In this document: piece after piece, positions 50,549 through 59,585 of the stretch
Layout of the letters: each line of letters begins with the position of its first letter
Numbering within the stretch: position 1 is the first letter of the stretch
DNA from: Nitrospirota bacterium
GTDB lineage: Bacteria; Nitrospirota; Thermodesulfovibrionia; Thermodesulfovibrionales; UBA6898
Direction: 5' to 3'
NCBI GenBank assembly: GCA_016214855.1
Contig: JACRMT010000016.1
Coordinates: 1 to 64,000, forward strand
Length of the DNA stretch: 64,000 nt
Translations under genes and position numbers: made by a program
The notes under the pieces: model-generated
Told to the model about the DNA's origin: nothing
Database searches by the model: none
The model's input: only the letters and a program-made list of their open reading frames with translations

Positions 50549-50773
50549 GAAGAAATTAAACTTTTTTTATTTTTCCCATATCTTGTGCTAATAATGAGAA
50601 GACACCCAATATGTAGAGTGCAAGAAAGTGGGAGGTCCATAACTGACAGCTCCCATGAAATGTGATAACCTGAAGGAGAATCCAGAAATGCTCAAAGGCC
50701 TTCTTACCGGCTGCCCTGAGCAGACAGCGTGTTCAGGAACAGACGCCAGTCAGAGATAACACTGGAGATAAGC

Positions 50774-50818
50774 ATGGAACAGATCGTTGACTTCGTGAGC
50801 CCGGCAGATCTTCAATGA
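50774..50818 (+). CDS. 14-codon leader ORF coupled to the epimerase gene
   Basis: ATG at 50774 has a GGAG ribosome site, encodes MEQIVDFVSPADLQ and ends in a TGA that overlaps the epimerase ATG (ATGA). The main gene lacks its own clear ribosome site, so translation may be coupled to this leader. It could also be the relic of a longer upstream gene. The 225 bases before it hold no other gene. Confidence 0.4.
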   Translation: MEQIVDFVSPADLQ

Positions 50819-51780
50819 AAGCCCTTGTCACCGGCGGCACAGGATTTATCGGCAGCCAGGTTGTTCAGGCACTTCTTTCCTGCGGTCATGCTGTCAGACT
50901 CCTGTCGCGTAGACCTGAAATGCCTGAGAGTCTGAAGGAGAAAAATATTGAGATCGTCCAGGGCGATCTTGAAGACCCCGGCTCGGTCGTCGATGCCATG
51001 GACAGCATTGAGCTCTTCTATCACATCGGCGAGATAAAAAATCTCACCAAGGCCCAGGCAGACAAGAACATCACGCTCATCGAAAAGATCATTGATAATC
51101 TTGATGCAAAAGGTGTTAAACGCTTTGTCTTCGTCAGTTCCATAACTGTGGCAGGCATTCCCTCAGAACAGCCCGCAGGAGAAGAGACAACGTCACAGGT
51201 CACATTCAACGACCATTACACAGCTTACAAGAGGAGCTGCGAAGGGATCATCAGGAAAAAAACCGAGGGATGCGAATATGCCATTGTCAGGCCTGCACCT
51301 GTGTACGGGCCGGGGTCGCGATACCTGGGCAGGATGGTAAGCGTGATCGAAACGCTCGGTCCGATCGGCCTGCCCTTCATAGGCGATGCGAAGAACATTA
51401 CGCCTTTCGTCCAGGTGAAGGACCTTGCAGAGGCAATTGTTCTCGCTGGTACGCGGCCTGAGGCAGCGGGGCAGATCTTCAATCTCACTGACGGGCTGAG
51501 CCACACCTGGCTCGACTTCTTCACTGCCATTGCAGATGCGCTTCATAAGAAGGTCAGGATCATCCCGATCCCTGCCCTGCTTCTGAAACTCCCGGCCATT
51601 CCGCTCGAACTTTTCTCAGGCTTCTTCAACGTCAACTTCGACCCGATCAAATACATAGATTATCTTTCAAACGATCTGCTGTTCGACAATGCAAAAGCAA
51701 AGAGCCTCCTGAATTGGCAGCCTGCCTATTCCCTGTCTGAAGGAGTGAAAGAGATGGTCGAGGACTACAAGAAAGTTTGA
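50815..51780 (+). CDS. NAD-dependent epimerase/dehydratase (extended SDR)
   Basis: A 321-residue extended short-chain dehydrogenase. NAD loop TGGTGFIGSQVVQALL at the N-terminus, catalytic Ser region (FVFVSSITVAG), and Tyr-x-x-x-Lys in YTAYKRSCE. The substrate domain follows (VRPAPVYGPGSRYLGRM). It resembles nucleotide-sugar epimerases and the HpnA-like or 3-beta-HSD-like group; the substrate cannot be told. The next gene on the strand encodes an SRPBCC protein 58 bases away. Confidence 0.9.
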   Translation: MKALVTGGTGFIGSQVVQALLSCGHAVRLLSRRPEMPESLKEKNIEIVQGDLEDPGSVVDAMDSIELFYHIGEIKNLTKAQADKNITLIEKIIDNLDAKGVKRFVFVSSITVAGIPSEQPAGEETTSQVTFNDHYTAYKRSCEGIIRKKTEGCEYAIVRPAPVYGPGSRYLGRMVSVIETLGPIGLPFIGDAKNITPFVQVKDLAEAIVLAGTRPEAAGQIFNLTDGLSHTWLDFFTAIADALHKKVRIIPIPALLLKLPAIPLELFSGFFNVNFDPIKYIDYLSNDLLFDNAKAKSLLNWQPAYSLSEGVKEMVEDYKKV

Positions 51781-51838
51781 GAGGGACTGCAGGATATCCG
51801 GGATGGGAACAAAACAAGGCGGCTAAGAAGGGACCATC

Positions 51839-52294
51839 ATGAAACTTATAGATAGCATCTTCATCAACCGTCCTGCCGGGACTGTCTGGGCTTTTCTTGA
51901 GAACCCTGCAAATATGCCGCTCTGGAACCCGAAGGTGAAACGCGTATCCCCCTCGTCCTTTACAGCCATACAACAGGGCTATCGCTACGCCATAACGTAC
52001 CAGATGAATGAACGAGCCAGGGCATCTGAGTTTCTGGCAGAATTCGTCCATTTCGACCCCCCATCAAAGCTGGTCATACGCCATACAGGAGGGCCAGATT
52101 CTCAATACAGGGTCATCGAGGAGATCTATGAATTATCGGAACGCGATGGAGGGACATCCCTGATCCAAACAATACATATCGGCAATGCAGGCATCCATAT
52201 TTTTATCAGGTTTCTGGTCTGGATGGTCCAGCGATGGGGCAAACCCACCGGCAAGCGCTATCTCGAAACCCTGCGGGACATCATAGAGGCGTAG
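51839..52294 (+). CDS. SRPBCC-fold (polyketide cyclase/START-like) protein
   Basis: A 151-residue soluble protein with the START-like layout: KLIDSIFINRPAGTVWAFLE, NMPLWNPKVKRV, and a long C-terminal helix (IRFLVWMVQRWGKPTGKRYL). GAAGGGACCATC precedes the ATG. Such proteins bind lipids, sterols or small hydrophobic ligands. Beside a sugar or steroid-type epimerase it may act in lipid modification; this is a guess. Confidence 0.8.
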   Translation: MKLIDSIFINRPAGTVWAFLENPANMPLWNPKVKRVSPSSFTAIQQGYRYAITYQMNERARASEFLAEFVHFDPPSKLVIRHTGGPDSQYRVIEEIYELSERDGGTSLIQTIHIGNAGIHIFIRFLVWMVQRWGKPTGKRYLETLRDIIEA

Positions 52295-52410
52295 TTGTTC
52301 CTTTGCGGCCAATTTTTTTCTGGTATTCCTCTTCACTTTATTGATCCGTAGAGAAGGATGACGTTTCTTTTCCGGACTGAGAGGCGCGGTCACGTATTTC
52401 AGAAGCAATT

Positions 52411-52419
52411 TGGTATAAT
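52411..52419 (+). promoter_or_regulatory. Extended -10 promoter of the TPR-lptFG operon
   Basis: TGGTATAAT is a perfect extended -10 element (TGnTATAAT). No good -35 lies upstream, as is common with this class. Transcription would start near 52426. Confidence 0.5.
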
Positions 52420-52441
52420 AGGCTCTCCGGGAGGGTTTGAT

Positions 52442-52537
52442 ATGATGTTTCATCCTGTTACGGTAGTACGCGTTGCCTGGTTATGGGCAATAGACCACGA
52501 AACCACCAGAGTTCATGCCAAAAACCTGGAAATATGA
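52442..52537 (+). CDS. 31-codon leader ORF overlapping the TPR gene start
   Basis: ATG at 52442 is preceded by GGGAGGGTTTGAT, a much better ribosome site than that of the TPR gene. The frame encodes MMFHPVTVVRVAWLWAIDHE and ends at 52537, 23 bases inside the TPR gene in another frame. It may couple or limit TPR translation. It may also indicate that the TPR start is wrong. Confidence 0.35.
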   Translation: MMFHPVTVVRVAWLWAIDHETTRVHAKNLEI

Positions 52538-53078
52538 TTTTGATATCGCCCGGTACACCCGGGAGATTGAACATAATCCAAAAGATTTCAGGGCTTTCAA
52601 GGAACGGGGCAATGTCTACTTCAGAAAAAGAGAATTCGACCATGCTATCACTGATTATAACAAAGCCATTGAACTGAACCCGGATTTCTTCCTCGCTTAC
52701 AACAACAGGGGCAATGTTTATATGCAGACCGAGCAGTACGATCTGGCCATAGCAGACTACGACAAGGCGATCACCCTGAAACCTGATAATGGCATGCCGT
52801 ATAACAACAGGGGCTTTGCCTTACTGCTGATGGGGAACCTTGATGCTGCCGAGGAAGATATACGGACATCACTGAGACTGAATCCCGACAATATCTATGC
52901 CCTCAACAGCATGGCGGAGATCTATGCTGCACGGAACAATGCTGAGGAGTCCTGCAAATGGCTTCATAAGGCGATCGAAAAGGGCTATAACAACTGGAAC
53001 TATATCAGGACATCAAAGACCTATAGCAATGTTCATAATGCCCCGTGCTTCAGAAGCATTATGGAAAAACACGCGTGA
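52515..53078 (+). CDS. TPR-repeat protein
   Basis: A 187-residue soluble protein of four or five tetratricopeptide units (ERGNVYFRKREFDHAITDYNKAIELNPD, NNRGNVYMQTEQYDLAIADY, NNRGFALLLMGNLDAAEEDI), with no signal peptide. The start ATG has no ribosome site of its own. It overlaps lptF by four bases (GTGA), so it may assist lipopolysaccharide export assembly or simply share expression. Confidence 0.85.
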   Translation: MPKTWKYDFDIARYTREIEHNPKDFRAFKERGNVYFRKREFDHAITDYNKAIELNPDFFLAYNNRGNVYMQTEQYDLAIADYDKAITLKPDNGMPYNNRGFALLLMGNLDAAEEDIRTSLRLNPDNIYALNSMAEIYAARNNAEESCKWLHKAIEKGYNNWNYIRTSKTYSNVHNAPCFRSIMEKHA

Positions 53079-54145
53079 AGCTCATCCAGAGATCGACCTT
53101 CAGGGACCTGCTGCTAACCTTCAGTCTGTCCCTTGCCTTTCTGAACTCGATCCTGATGATGGAAAAACTGATCCGCCTGAGCCGCCTTCTTTCGGGTGTC
53201 GGAGCCTCGATTTTTGATATGGGAAGGATCATCCTGTACATCCAGCCGCAGCTTCTTATGCTTACGATCCCGATGTCGCTCCTGCTTTCGGTCCTGCTGG
53301 TGTACGGCAGAATGAACCTTGACAGCGAGATCGTCGTGCTTAAGTCATCAGGCATGGATTTTATGAACATTTCCCGTCCGGTCCTGTTACTGGGAGCATT
53401 CTGTTTTCTTGCCACGCTTGCGGTCAGTTTCTATATCGGGCCGCGAAGCAGCGTGACACTCAGGGAAACCATCGCAGAGATCATTGCGGCGCGGTCAGCA
53501 ATGGCGCTCGAAGAAGGCACCTTCAATTCATCATTCAAAGATATCGTTATTGTGGTCAAAGGCAAGAAATCGGCAGACATGATCGAGGATATCTTCATTT
53601 ATGACAATCGAAAAAAGGATGAGCCGAAGGTGCTGATGGCAAAGCATGGCAAGTTTTTTTCTCAGGACAACGGCGGTGTCGGACTTTACCTTACTGATGG
53701 GTACATCAACATCATGCACGGAACAATAACCACCGAGTTCTTCTTTGAAAAATACAATATGATCCTGAACCTTGATTCTGAGTCAGCCGCTCCGAAAAAA
53801 ATGGAGTTCACCCCTTCCCAGCTTCTGGAACAGTCAAGGACCGCAGACTCTGACAAGAGAAAGGTGGCGTTCTATCTTGAGCTCCACCGCAGGTTCTCTC
53901 TGCCTGCAGTATGCCTGATCCTCGCCTTCCTTGGCCCGCCTCTTGCCCTCGCATCGGGCAAGTCCGGAAAGCTGGGCGGTCTTGCCCTCGGGCTTTTTGT
54001 CTTTACGCTGTATTACACCCTGCTCATCTACGGCGAGAACCTGGTCACTGCCGGAAAAATGCCGCACTACCTCGGTGCATGGCTGGCTACGGCCCTTATG
54101 GGGATCTTCTCAGGGGTCATGTTTCGGAAGGAGAGCCTGCGGTGA
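53075..54145 (+). CDS. lptF: LPS export permease LptF
   Basis: A 356-residue YjgP/YjgQ-family permease with three N-terminal membrane helices, a periplasmic beta-jellyroll domain (about 125-255) and three C-terminal helices. The GTG at 53075 overlaps the TPR stop; a GTG ten codons earlier is an alternative. With LptG it moves lipopolysaccharide out of the inner membrane. The ATPase LptB and LptC are not in the window. Confidence 0.88.
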   Translation: MKLIQRSTFRDLLLTFSLSLAFLNSILMMEKLIRLSRLLSGVGASIFDMGRIILYIQPQLLMLTIPMSLLLSVLLVYGRMNLDSEIVVLKSSGMDFMNISRPVLLLGAFCFLATLAVSFYIGPRSSVTLRETIAEIIAARSAMALEEGTFNSSFKDIVIVVKGKKSADMIEDIFIYDNRKKDEPKVLMAKHGKFFSQDNGGVGLYLTDGYINIMHGTITTEFFFEKYNMILNLDSESAAPKKMEFTPSQLLEQSRTADSDKRKVAFYLELHRRFSLPAVCLILAFLGPPLALASGKSGKLGGLALGLFVFTLYYTLLIYGENLVTAGKMPHYLGAWLATALMGIFSGVMFRKESLR

Positions 54146-55212
54146 GGATGGTCCAGCGGCTGTACCTCTCTGATTTCTTCAGACTGCTGCTTCTGATCTC
54201 TCTTGGCCTCTCACTCGTATTCAGCCTTATTGACCTGATCGGCAGGATCGATGACTTTCTGCCGAACAAACCCTCTGTTGGATCTCTGATCATGTATGCA
54301 GTCTATACCATCCCCAAATTCTTTCTGTATCTGCTTCCGATGTCAGTGCTGATCTGCAGCCTCTTCACGTTCAGCCAGGCAGCGCGGAGAAAGGAAATAA
54401 CTGCGATACGCGCAGCCGGCGGAAAGATGCGTGATCTGTTCTATCCCTTTGTCATTGTGGGCGCCGCGCTGAGCGTCGTCGCCTTCTGCATCAGCGAGTT
54501 TGTGATTCCGGATTTCTCCCAGCGCTCAGCAGCATTGAAGACAAAGATGGAAGGAAAAGAAAAGAAGACAGCTGTTTCCGGCGGCGCCACCTGGATCAAG
54601 GATACGAATGGCAATCCCGTAAAATTAGAGCTGTACATCCCGGAAAAGCAGATCGCCCGGAATGTGAGCATTTTTATCCATGGCAAGGACTTTCTGAAAA
54701 GCGTGATCACGGCAAAACGCGCAGTCTGGCAGGCGGATCAGCGGCAGTGGCTCTTCGAGGAAGCATCACTGTATGACAGTGAAACCGGAAAGACCAGGAA
54801 CATCGGCCGCATGAATTACCCTGACCTTGATTCACCGGACATCTTTTCAAAGGAGATGAGATCATCTGAGGAGATGGGTATCGCTGAACTCTATCGGTAC
54901 ATCCAGAGGCTTAAGACCGCCGGCTTCAGCAACGTGAAACTGTTTGTTGATCTGAACTCAAAGGTCTCTTTTCCCCTGATCAATGCCTTTATGATGCTTC
55001 TGGGAATGTCACTGTCAGGAAGGGCGCATAGGGGAGGCGGGCTCTTCACTGCCGGCCTCGGACTTGGCGTAAGCCTTCTCTACTGGTTCGGCTATACGTT
55101 TACCCTGTCTATCGGATACGCCGGCATGCTTCCGCCTTTTATCGCTTCGTGGCTGGTACCGGTTCTTTTCGGTTCCACCGCTGTTTATCTGTATGTAAAG
55201 ACACCGGAGTAA
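54142..55212 (+). CDS. lptG: LPS export permease LptG
   Basis: A 356-residue partner of LptF with the same fold: start LSDFFRLLLLISLGLSLVFS, AAGGKMRDLFYPF, jellyroll domain, and three last helices. The GTG at 54142 overlaps the lptF stop with AGGAG eight bases before it; an ATG two codons later is possible. The long frame upstream lies within lptF and is not real. Confidence 0.88.
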   Translation: MRMVQRLYLSDFFRLLLLISLGLSLVFSLIDLIGRIDDFLPNKPSVGSLIMYAVYTIPKFFLYLLPMSVLICSLFTFSQAARRKEITAIRAAGGKMRDLFYPFVIVGAALSVVAFCISEFVIPDFSQRSAALKTKMEGKEKKTAVSGGATWIKDTNGNPVKLELYIPEKQIARNVSIFIHGKDFLKSVITAKRAVWQADQRQWLFEEASLYDSETGKTRNIGRMNYPDLDSPDIFSKEMRSSEEMGIAELYRYIQRLKTAGFSNVKLFVDLNSKVSFPLINAFMMLLGMSLSGRAHRGGGLFTAGLGLGVSLLYWFGYTFTLSIGYAGMLPPFIASWLVPVLFGSTAVYLYVKTPE

Positions 55213-55380
55213 GAGGGGCCGTAAAGCGTAGATGCGTGATGGGTAATGCGTAGAAGCGCAGATGCGTGGAAGCGTTAAAGCGTGCAATGGGAAACGGGAA
55301 GAGCTGGCAGTTTTTTACTTAATATCTTTTATTCATCGCCAATTACCAATTACGCCTCACGCATTTACGGCTTTTCTGAC
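55213..55380. repeat. Wordy repeat region behind lptG
   Basis: GTAGATGCGTGATGGGTAAT, GTAGAAGCGCAGATGCGTGG and similar words, then AATTACCAATTACGCCTCAC, make up most of this 168-bp stretch. Related words (GCGTAACGCG) occur at 60397-60422. The right end supplies the last codons and stop of the aminotransferase gene. Confidence 0.6.
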
Positions 55381-56208
55381 TCTCTCCCTGTACAGCCGCC
55401 GCAGTCGTTTCGCCACCTCTCCCACCGGGTATATTACATCTTCGACCCGTGATACGGGCATGATCTCGCTCGTGGTATTCGTAAAAAAGACCTCTGTTGC
55501 GCTGAAGAGGTCCTCAGGCAGATAATTCCCTTCTGTGACCTGCATGCCTGTTTCCCTGGCAAGGTCGATTACAAGCTCCCGCGTAATGCCGTCCAGCACT
55601 CCCGAATCAACAGAAGGCGTACAGAGGATATCGTCTTTGACAAAGAAGATATTGCAGACCGTGCCCTCGGCGATGAAGCCTTCGGCGTTCAGCATGACAG
55701 ACTCATAAGCGCCCCGCTCTTTTGCCTCGATCTTGGCAAGGATGTTATTCAGAAAATTCAGGGACTTTATCCTGGGATCAAGCGCTTCTCTCAGGTTTCT
55801 GCGGGTCTTCGCTATGATGAATTTTACGCCCTCGTTATAATACTTCTCGGGATATTCCCTGAACTCCTCAGCGATCACCACAAGGGTGGGGTTGGGACAG
55901 AGTGCAGGATCAAGCCCTATGGGACCTTTGCCGCGAGATACGGTCACCCGGACATAAGCGCTCTTCAGGCCATTCGCCCGGACAGTCTCATGAACTGCAC
56001 TACGAATGCTGTCAGGAGAAGGGACAATCAGCTGTATGAGGGATGCCGAGCGGTTAAGCCTCCCGATATGTCTGTCCAGCATGAAGACAATGCCGTCATA
56101 GGCACGCATGGTCTCGTAGATGCCGTCTCCGTAAAGAAATCCATGATCAAATACAGAGACCACAGCCTCATGCTCAGGCACGATCCTGTCATTCAGAAAT
56201 ATCTGCAT
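55357..56208 (-). CDS. Class IV aminotransferase (BCAT / D-amino acid / ADC-lyase group)
   Basis: A 283-residue PLP enzyme of fold type IV. FLNDRIVPEHEAVVSVFDHGFLYGDGIYETM at the start, the catalytic Lys in RIKSLNFLNNILAKIEA, GFIAEGTVCNIFFV and VFFTNTTSEIMPV are typical. Within the group, IlvE, Dat and PabC are hard to separate; length and the F-x-T-N-T-T-S-E-I motif slightly favour branched-chain or D-amino acid aminotransferase. The last codons (GTAAATGCGTGA) come from the adjacent repeat. Confidence 0.88.
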   Translation of the reverse strand: MQIFLNDRIVPEHEAVVSVFDHGFLYGDGIYETMRAYDGIVFMLDRHIGRLNRSASLIQLIVPSPDSIRSAVHETVRANGLKSAYVRVTVSRGKGPIGLDPALCPNPTLVVIAEEFREYPEKYYNEGVKFIIAKTRRNLREALDPRIKSLNFLNNILAKIEAKERGAYESVMLNAEGFIAEGTVCNIFFVKDDILCTPSVDSGVLDGITRELVIDLARETGMQVTEGNYLPEDLFSATEVFFTNTTSEIMPVSRVEDVIYPVGEVAKRLRRLYRERVRKAVNA

Positions 56209-56316
56209 GTCTGCTCTCCCTGTTTATAAATGTATTCGTAACTTCTCAGGTTGTTTAGACTCTAGTCTGTGCTTAAAGCACCTGCTGTTGTCAGGTATAG
56301 GCTATAAACTAAACAG

Positions 56317-56334
56317 CTATAGACTATTCACCTG
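56317..56334. repeat. 18-bp repeat, left copy flanking the GH57 gene
   Basis: CTATAGACTATTCACCTG, inside a wordy stretch (56250-56335) of TATAG and TAAAC words. It is the inverse of the copy at 58007-58024 with one difference. The 180-base gap before the GH57 gene holds no other feature that I see. Confidence 0.7.
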
Positions 56335-56388
56335 CGCAGTCACTGTCAAGCTTGCCTGAACAGCGGGTATCTTGTATTATTTCTTACT

Positions 56389-58017
56389 GTGACCATCGCC
56401 GACCGATCCAGGACCCAGGGATATCTGCTGCTTCTCCTCCATGCGCATCTCCCCTACATTCGGTATCCCGAACATGAGCAGCATCTTGAGGAGGTCTGGC
56501 TTCATGAAGCCATCATAGAATCCTACATTCCCCTGCTTGCTGTCTTTGATGACCTCCTGAACGACAGGACCGACTTCAGGATAACGCTCTCTCTTACGCC
56601 GTCGCTTCTGGAGATGCTGAGTGACGAGCTGCTTATGACACGCTTTGAGCGGTATCTGGAGAGCCGCATAGAGCTCGCGGAAAGGGAGCTCTCGAGAACA
56701 CGGACCGAGCCGGGGCTTAAAAGGGTTGCAGAGATGTATCATGAAAGATTTCTTAAGACGAGACGGCTCTTTGAGGATACATACCGGAAAGATCTCATCT
56801 CTGCGTTTCGCTCGATTTCCCGATCCGGCAAGGTCGAACTGATCACCAGCGCGGCAACCCACGCCTATCTGCCCCTGCATATGTCCGGGTTGAACAGCAT
56901 GCGGACACAGCTCGCACTCGGGGTCAGCACATTCAGGAAGCATTTTAATGCGAATCCCGCCGGCATCTGGCTGCCTGAATGCGGCTATGCACCAGGTCTG
57001 GATGAACACGTATCAGAGGCAGGCATAAACTATTTTTTCCTCGAAAGCCACGGCCTGCTCAACGCCTCGCCCAGACCGAAGAAAAGCATATACCGCCCGG
57101 TCAGGACCCCTTCCGGTCCGATCGCCTTTGGTCGCGACACGGAATCGGCAAAACAGGTATGGAGCTCACAATATGGATATCCGGGGGATGTTGATTACCG
57201 TGACTTTTATCGAGACATAGGCTTTGATCTGGACCATGAATATCTGAAGCCTTTTCTGCCGGGAGGCATCAGGTCCTTCACCGGCATGAAATATTTCCGT
57301 ATAACAGGAAAGACCGAAAACAAGATGCTCTATGACCCCGGACAGGGGCTGAGAAAAGCAGCGCTCCATGCAGAGCACTTTATGCGGGAGCGGGAAAAAC
57401 AGGTCCTTTTTCTCAGGGAAAAGTTGAGGACCAGACCGGTTATCACTGCTGCGTATGATGCCGAGCTTTTCGGCCACTGGTGGTATGAAGGCACTGAATG
57501 GCTGCGTTTCGTGCTGAGGAATCTCTCGCTGCAGAAGAGACCGTTCAGGTTCATAACACCATCCGAATTCTGCGCGGAGAACAGGGTGAAGGAGACCGTC
57601 ACGCCGTCACCCTCAAGCTGGGGGAAAAGCGGGTACAGCACTGTCTGGCTTGATCCCGCTAACAGCTGGATGTACCGTCATCTGAAGAAGGCGTCAGAAA
57701 AGATGACGGAACTTTCAGCGCAGCACCGGAACGCAGAGGGACTGATGGAACGTGCGCTGAATCAGGCTCTGAGAGAACTGCTGATAGCACAGGCAAGCGA
57801 CTGGCCCTTCATGATAACGATGGGCTCTGCTGCCACGTTCGCTGAAGCAAAGTTCAGGGAGCATATCGGCAATTTTTTTATGCTCTGCAGGGATATCCAT
57901 AGGGGGAAGATACGGGAACATGCAGTGGAATCCCTCGAAAAAAAAACCTGCATCTTCAGGGATATTGACTTCAGGATCTATGCAGCCAAAGGAACAAGGA
58001 GTTATACAGGTGAATAG
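56389..58017 (+). CDS. Glycoside hydrolase family 57 protein (glucan branching enzyme-like)
   Basis: A 542-residue GH57 enzyme with a C-terminal DUF1957 region. GH57 regions are visible: HAHLPYIRYPE, the ATHAYLPL turn, WLPEC with nucleophile Glu197, and YDAELFGHWWYEG with acid Asp357. This arrangement is that of 1,4-alpha-glucan branching enzymes rather than alpha-amylases. The only nearby start is a GTG with no ribosome site. The stop TAG lies in an 18-bp repeat, so the last residues (KGTRSYTGE) may be repeat-derived. It would act in glycogen storage. Confidence 0.9.
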   Translation: MTIADRSRTQGYLLLLLHAHLPYIRYPEHEQHLEEVWLHEAIIESYIPLLAVFDDLLNDRTDFRITLSLTPSLLEMLSDELLMTRFERYLESRIELAERELSRTRTEPGLKRVAEMYHERFLKTRRLFEDTYRKDLISAFRSISRSGKVELITSAATHAYLPLHMSGLNSMRTQLALGVSTFRKHFNANPAGIWLPECGYAPGLDEHVSEAGINYFFLESHGLLNASPRPKKSIYRPVRTPSGPIAFGRDTESAKQVWSSQYGYPGDVDYRDFYRDIGFDLDHEYLKPFLPGGIRSFTGMKYFRITGKTENKMLYDPGQGLRKAALHAEHFMREREKQVLFLREKLRTRPVITAAYDAELFGHWWYEGTEWLRFVLRNLSLQKRPFRFITPSEFCAENRVKETVTPSPSSWGKSGYSTVWLDPANSWMYRHLKKASEKMTELSAQHRNAEGLMERALNQALRELLIAQASDWPFMITMGSAATFAEAKFREHIGNFFMLCRDIHRGKIREHAVESLEKKTCIFRDIDFRIYAAKGTRSYTGE

Positions 58018-58024
58018 TCTGTAG
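58007..58024. repeat. 18-bp repeat, right copy flanking the GH57 gene
   Basis: CAGGTGAATAGTCTGTAG is the inverted copy of 56317-56334 (17 of 18 bases). It contains the GH57 stop codon. Wordy TCTGTAG/GACAG sequence continues to the LysR stop at 58078. Confidence 0.7.
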
Positions 58025-58077
58025 CGGTTGAGTCTGTAGTCTCTGCCTGACAGACTACAGGCTAAAAACCTGAGCAG

Positions 58078-58986
58078 CTAAGACAACAGTTTTTCAAACG
58101 GGTAAGATTTCAGATAGGTGAGGAACTCATCGGCCGCATGGTTCAGAACAGCGCCTTTATTGGCGATCAGTGAGAACTCCCTCATCATTTTTTGTTCCTT
58201 GATCTTCAGTAAATTCAAGATGCCGTATTTATATTCCTTGCGTGCTGCCCAGCGGGAGATGATCGAAACGCCCAGACCGTTTGCAACAGCCTCCTTGATC
58301 GCCTCTGTGCTGCCAAGGACCATGGATATCTTCATTGCCTGCGGAGCAATCCCATGCATGGCAAGAAACTTCTCGATCATCTGGCGTGTGCCCGAGCCGC
58401 CTTCCCTGAAGATGACCGGCTCCTTGGTCAGTTCGCTGATGGATATTTCCTTCTTCTTTGCCCAGGGATGATGTGCAGGCACAATAAGCATAAGCTCATC
58501 TGCAAGGATCTTTTCGACGATCATCTTCTGGCGTGTCACTTCCCCTTCGACAAAACCCAGATCGATGTTGCCGGAATTGAGCATCTCCACTACACGCTTC
58601 GTATTGCCTACCAGCAGATGGATCTTGATCTTCGGATGGGTCTTCTTGAAATCGGTTATCACGCCGGGAAGGACATAATTGCCGATCGTTGAACTTGCGC
58701 CGATGCTGATGCTTCCTTTGACGAGACCGGTCAGTTCACCGATCATCTTCTGTGCATTCGCATAAAGGCTCAGGATCTCCTTGGCGTATTTATAGAGCAC
58801 TTCACCTGCCGGCGTCAGGGTCACGGTGCTGCTTGACCGGTCGAACAGCTTGGTTTCATAGACCTCTTCAAGCGCCTGGATCTGGAGGCTGACAGCGGGC
58901 TGCGTGAGATGAATGATCTCCGATGTTTTAGAAAAGCTTTTGGTCTCAGCCACCGTGCAGAAAACCTTGAGTTTGTGGTCGTCCAT
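58078..58986 (-). CDS. LysR-family transcriptional regulator (CysB/CysL-like)
   Basis: A 302-residue LysR regulator. The winged helix-turn-helix is at about residues 16-48 (SFSKTSEIIHLTQPAVSLQI), followed by a linker helix and a two-lobed effector domain. GAGEVLYKYAKEIL and GLGVSIISRW are typical. The effector domain resembles the CysL/CbbR-like group that senses sulfur, selenium or carbon metabolites. GCAAAGGAGTGCC precedes the ATG. No divergent target gene is adjacent, so the regulon is unknown. Confidence 0.9.
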   Translation of the reverse strand: MDDHKLKVFCTVAETKSFSKTSEIIHLTQPAVSLQIQALEEVYETKLFDRSSSTVTLTPAGEVLYKYAKEILSLYANAQKMIGELTGLVKGSISIGASSTIGNYVLPGVITDFKKTHPKIKIHLLVGNTKRVVEMLNSGNIDLGFVEGEVTRQKMIVEKILADELMLIVPAHHPWAKKKEISISELTKEPVIFREGGSGTRQMIEKFLAMHGIAPQAMKISMVLGSTEAIKEAVANGLGVSIISRWAARKEYKYGILNLLKIKEQKMMREFSLIANKGAVLNHAADEFLTYLKSYPFEKLLS

Positions 58987-59013
58987 GGCACTCCTTTGCC
59001 TCTTGAAAGAATT

Positions 59014-59449
59014 AGCTGCCGAAGCAGTTCATAAGCCGAGTTCTGTATTCCCGAAAGCCGCCAACAGCAGGTGCCTTAAGCACCACCGGGCGGCCCCGGG
59101 ACTGCAGCCATTCATCTGAGCCCTGACATTACGGTCAGGGTCATGCGGCCTAACCCGTTCTGTCTCCCCTTGCAGGGATTCGAGGGGGCACCTCTCAAAA
59201 CAGAACCTATTTGGCCTTGCTCCAGGCGGGGTTTACCAAGCTGCCCGGTCACCCGGAACACTGGTGAGCTCTTACCTCACCTTTTCACCCTTTCCCCTGT
59301 TACAGGGTGGTTTCCCTTTCTGTGGCACTTTCCTTCCCCCGGGTTACCGGAAGACTCCGCATTACGAAGCGCCTTGCCCTGTGGAGCTCGGACTTTCCTC
59401 TGCAAAGGCTGTAACCTTTACAGCGGCTGCGTGTACTGCTTCGGCAGTC
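59014..59449 (-). ncRNA. rnpB: RNase P RNA (bacterial class A)
   Basis: On the minus strand the conserved 5' box GAGGAAAGTCCGAGCTCC (59383-59400) and the 3' box ACAGAACTCGGCTTAT (59031-59046) are both present. The terminal P1 helix is a 13-bp perfect pair: CTGCCGAAGCAGT (59435-59447) with ACTGCTTCGGCAG (59016-59028). The length of about 436 nt exceeds the 377 nt of E. coli and suggests longer peripheral helices. Open frames on either strand here are accidental. It cleaves tRNA leaders. Confidence 0.97.
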
Positions 59450-59466
59450 TATAATAAATATTAATC

Positions 59467-59472
59467 ATTATA
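59467..59472 (-). promoter_or_regulatory. -10 element of the RNase P RNA gene
   Basis: On the minus strand a perfect TATAAT in very AT-rich DNA, about 18 bases before the P1 helix. The -35 is not clear. Confidence 0.4.
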
Positions 59473-59585
59473 TAATATTTTCTTTCGGATTTGAAAGTCT
59501 TTTTCTGACAGCCGGAAACCGTATTTTAAACGCCAGAAGCAGGTGAGCCCAAAGCTCCTGACTGTTGGCCATGGGCCGAAGGGAC

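Noticed and set aside
59143-59454. Open frames of 66-103 codons on the plus strand
   Set aside because: They lie antisense over the RNase P RNA, whose conserved boxes and P1 helix are unmistakable.
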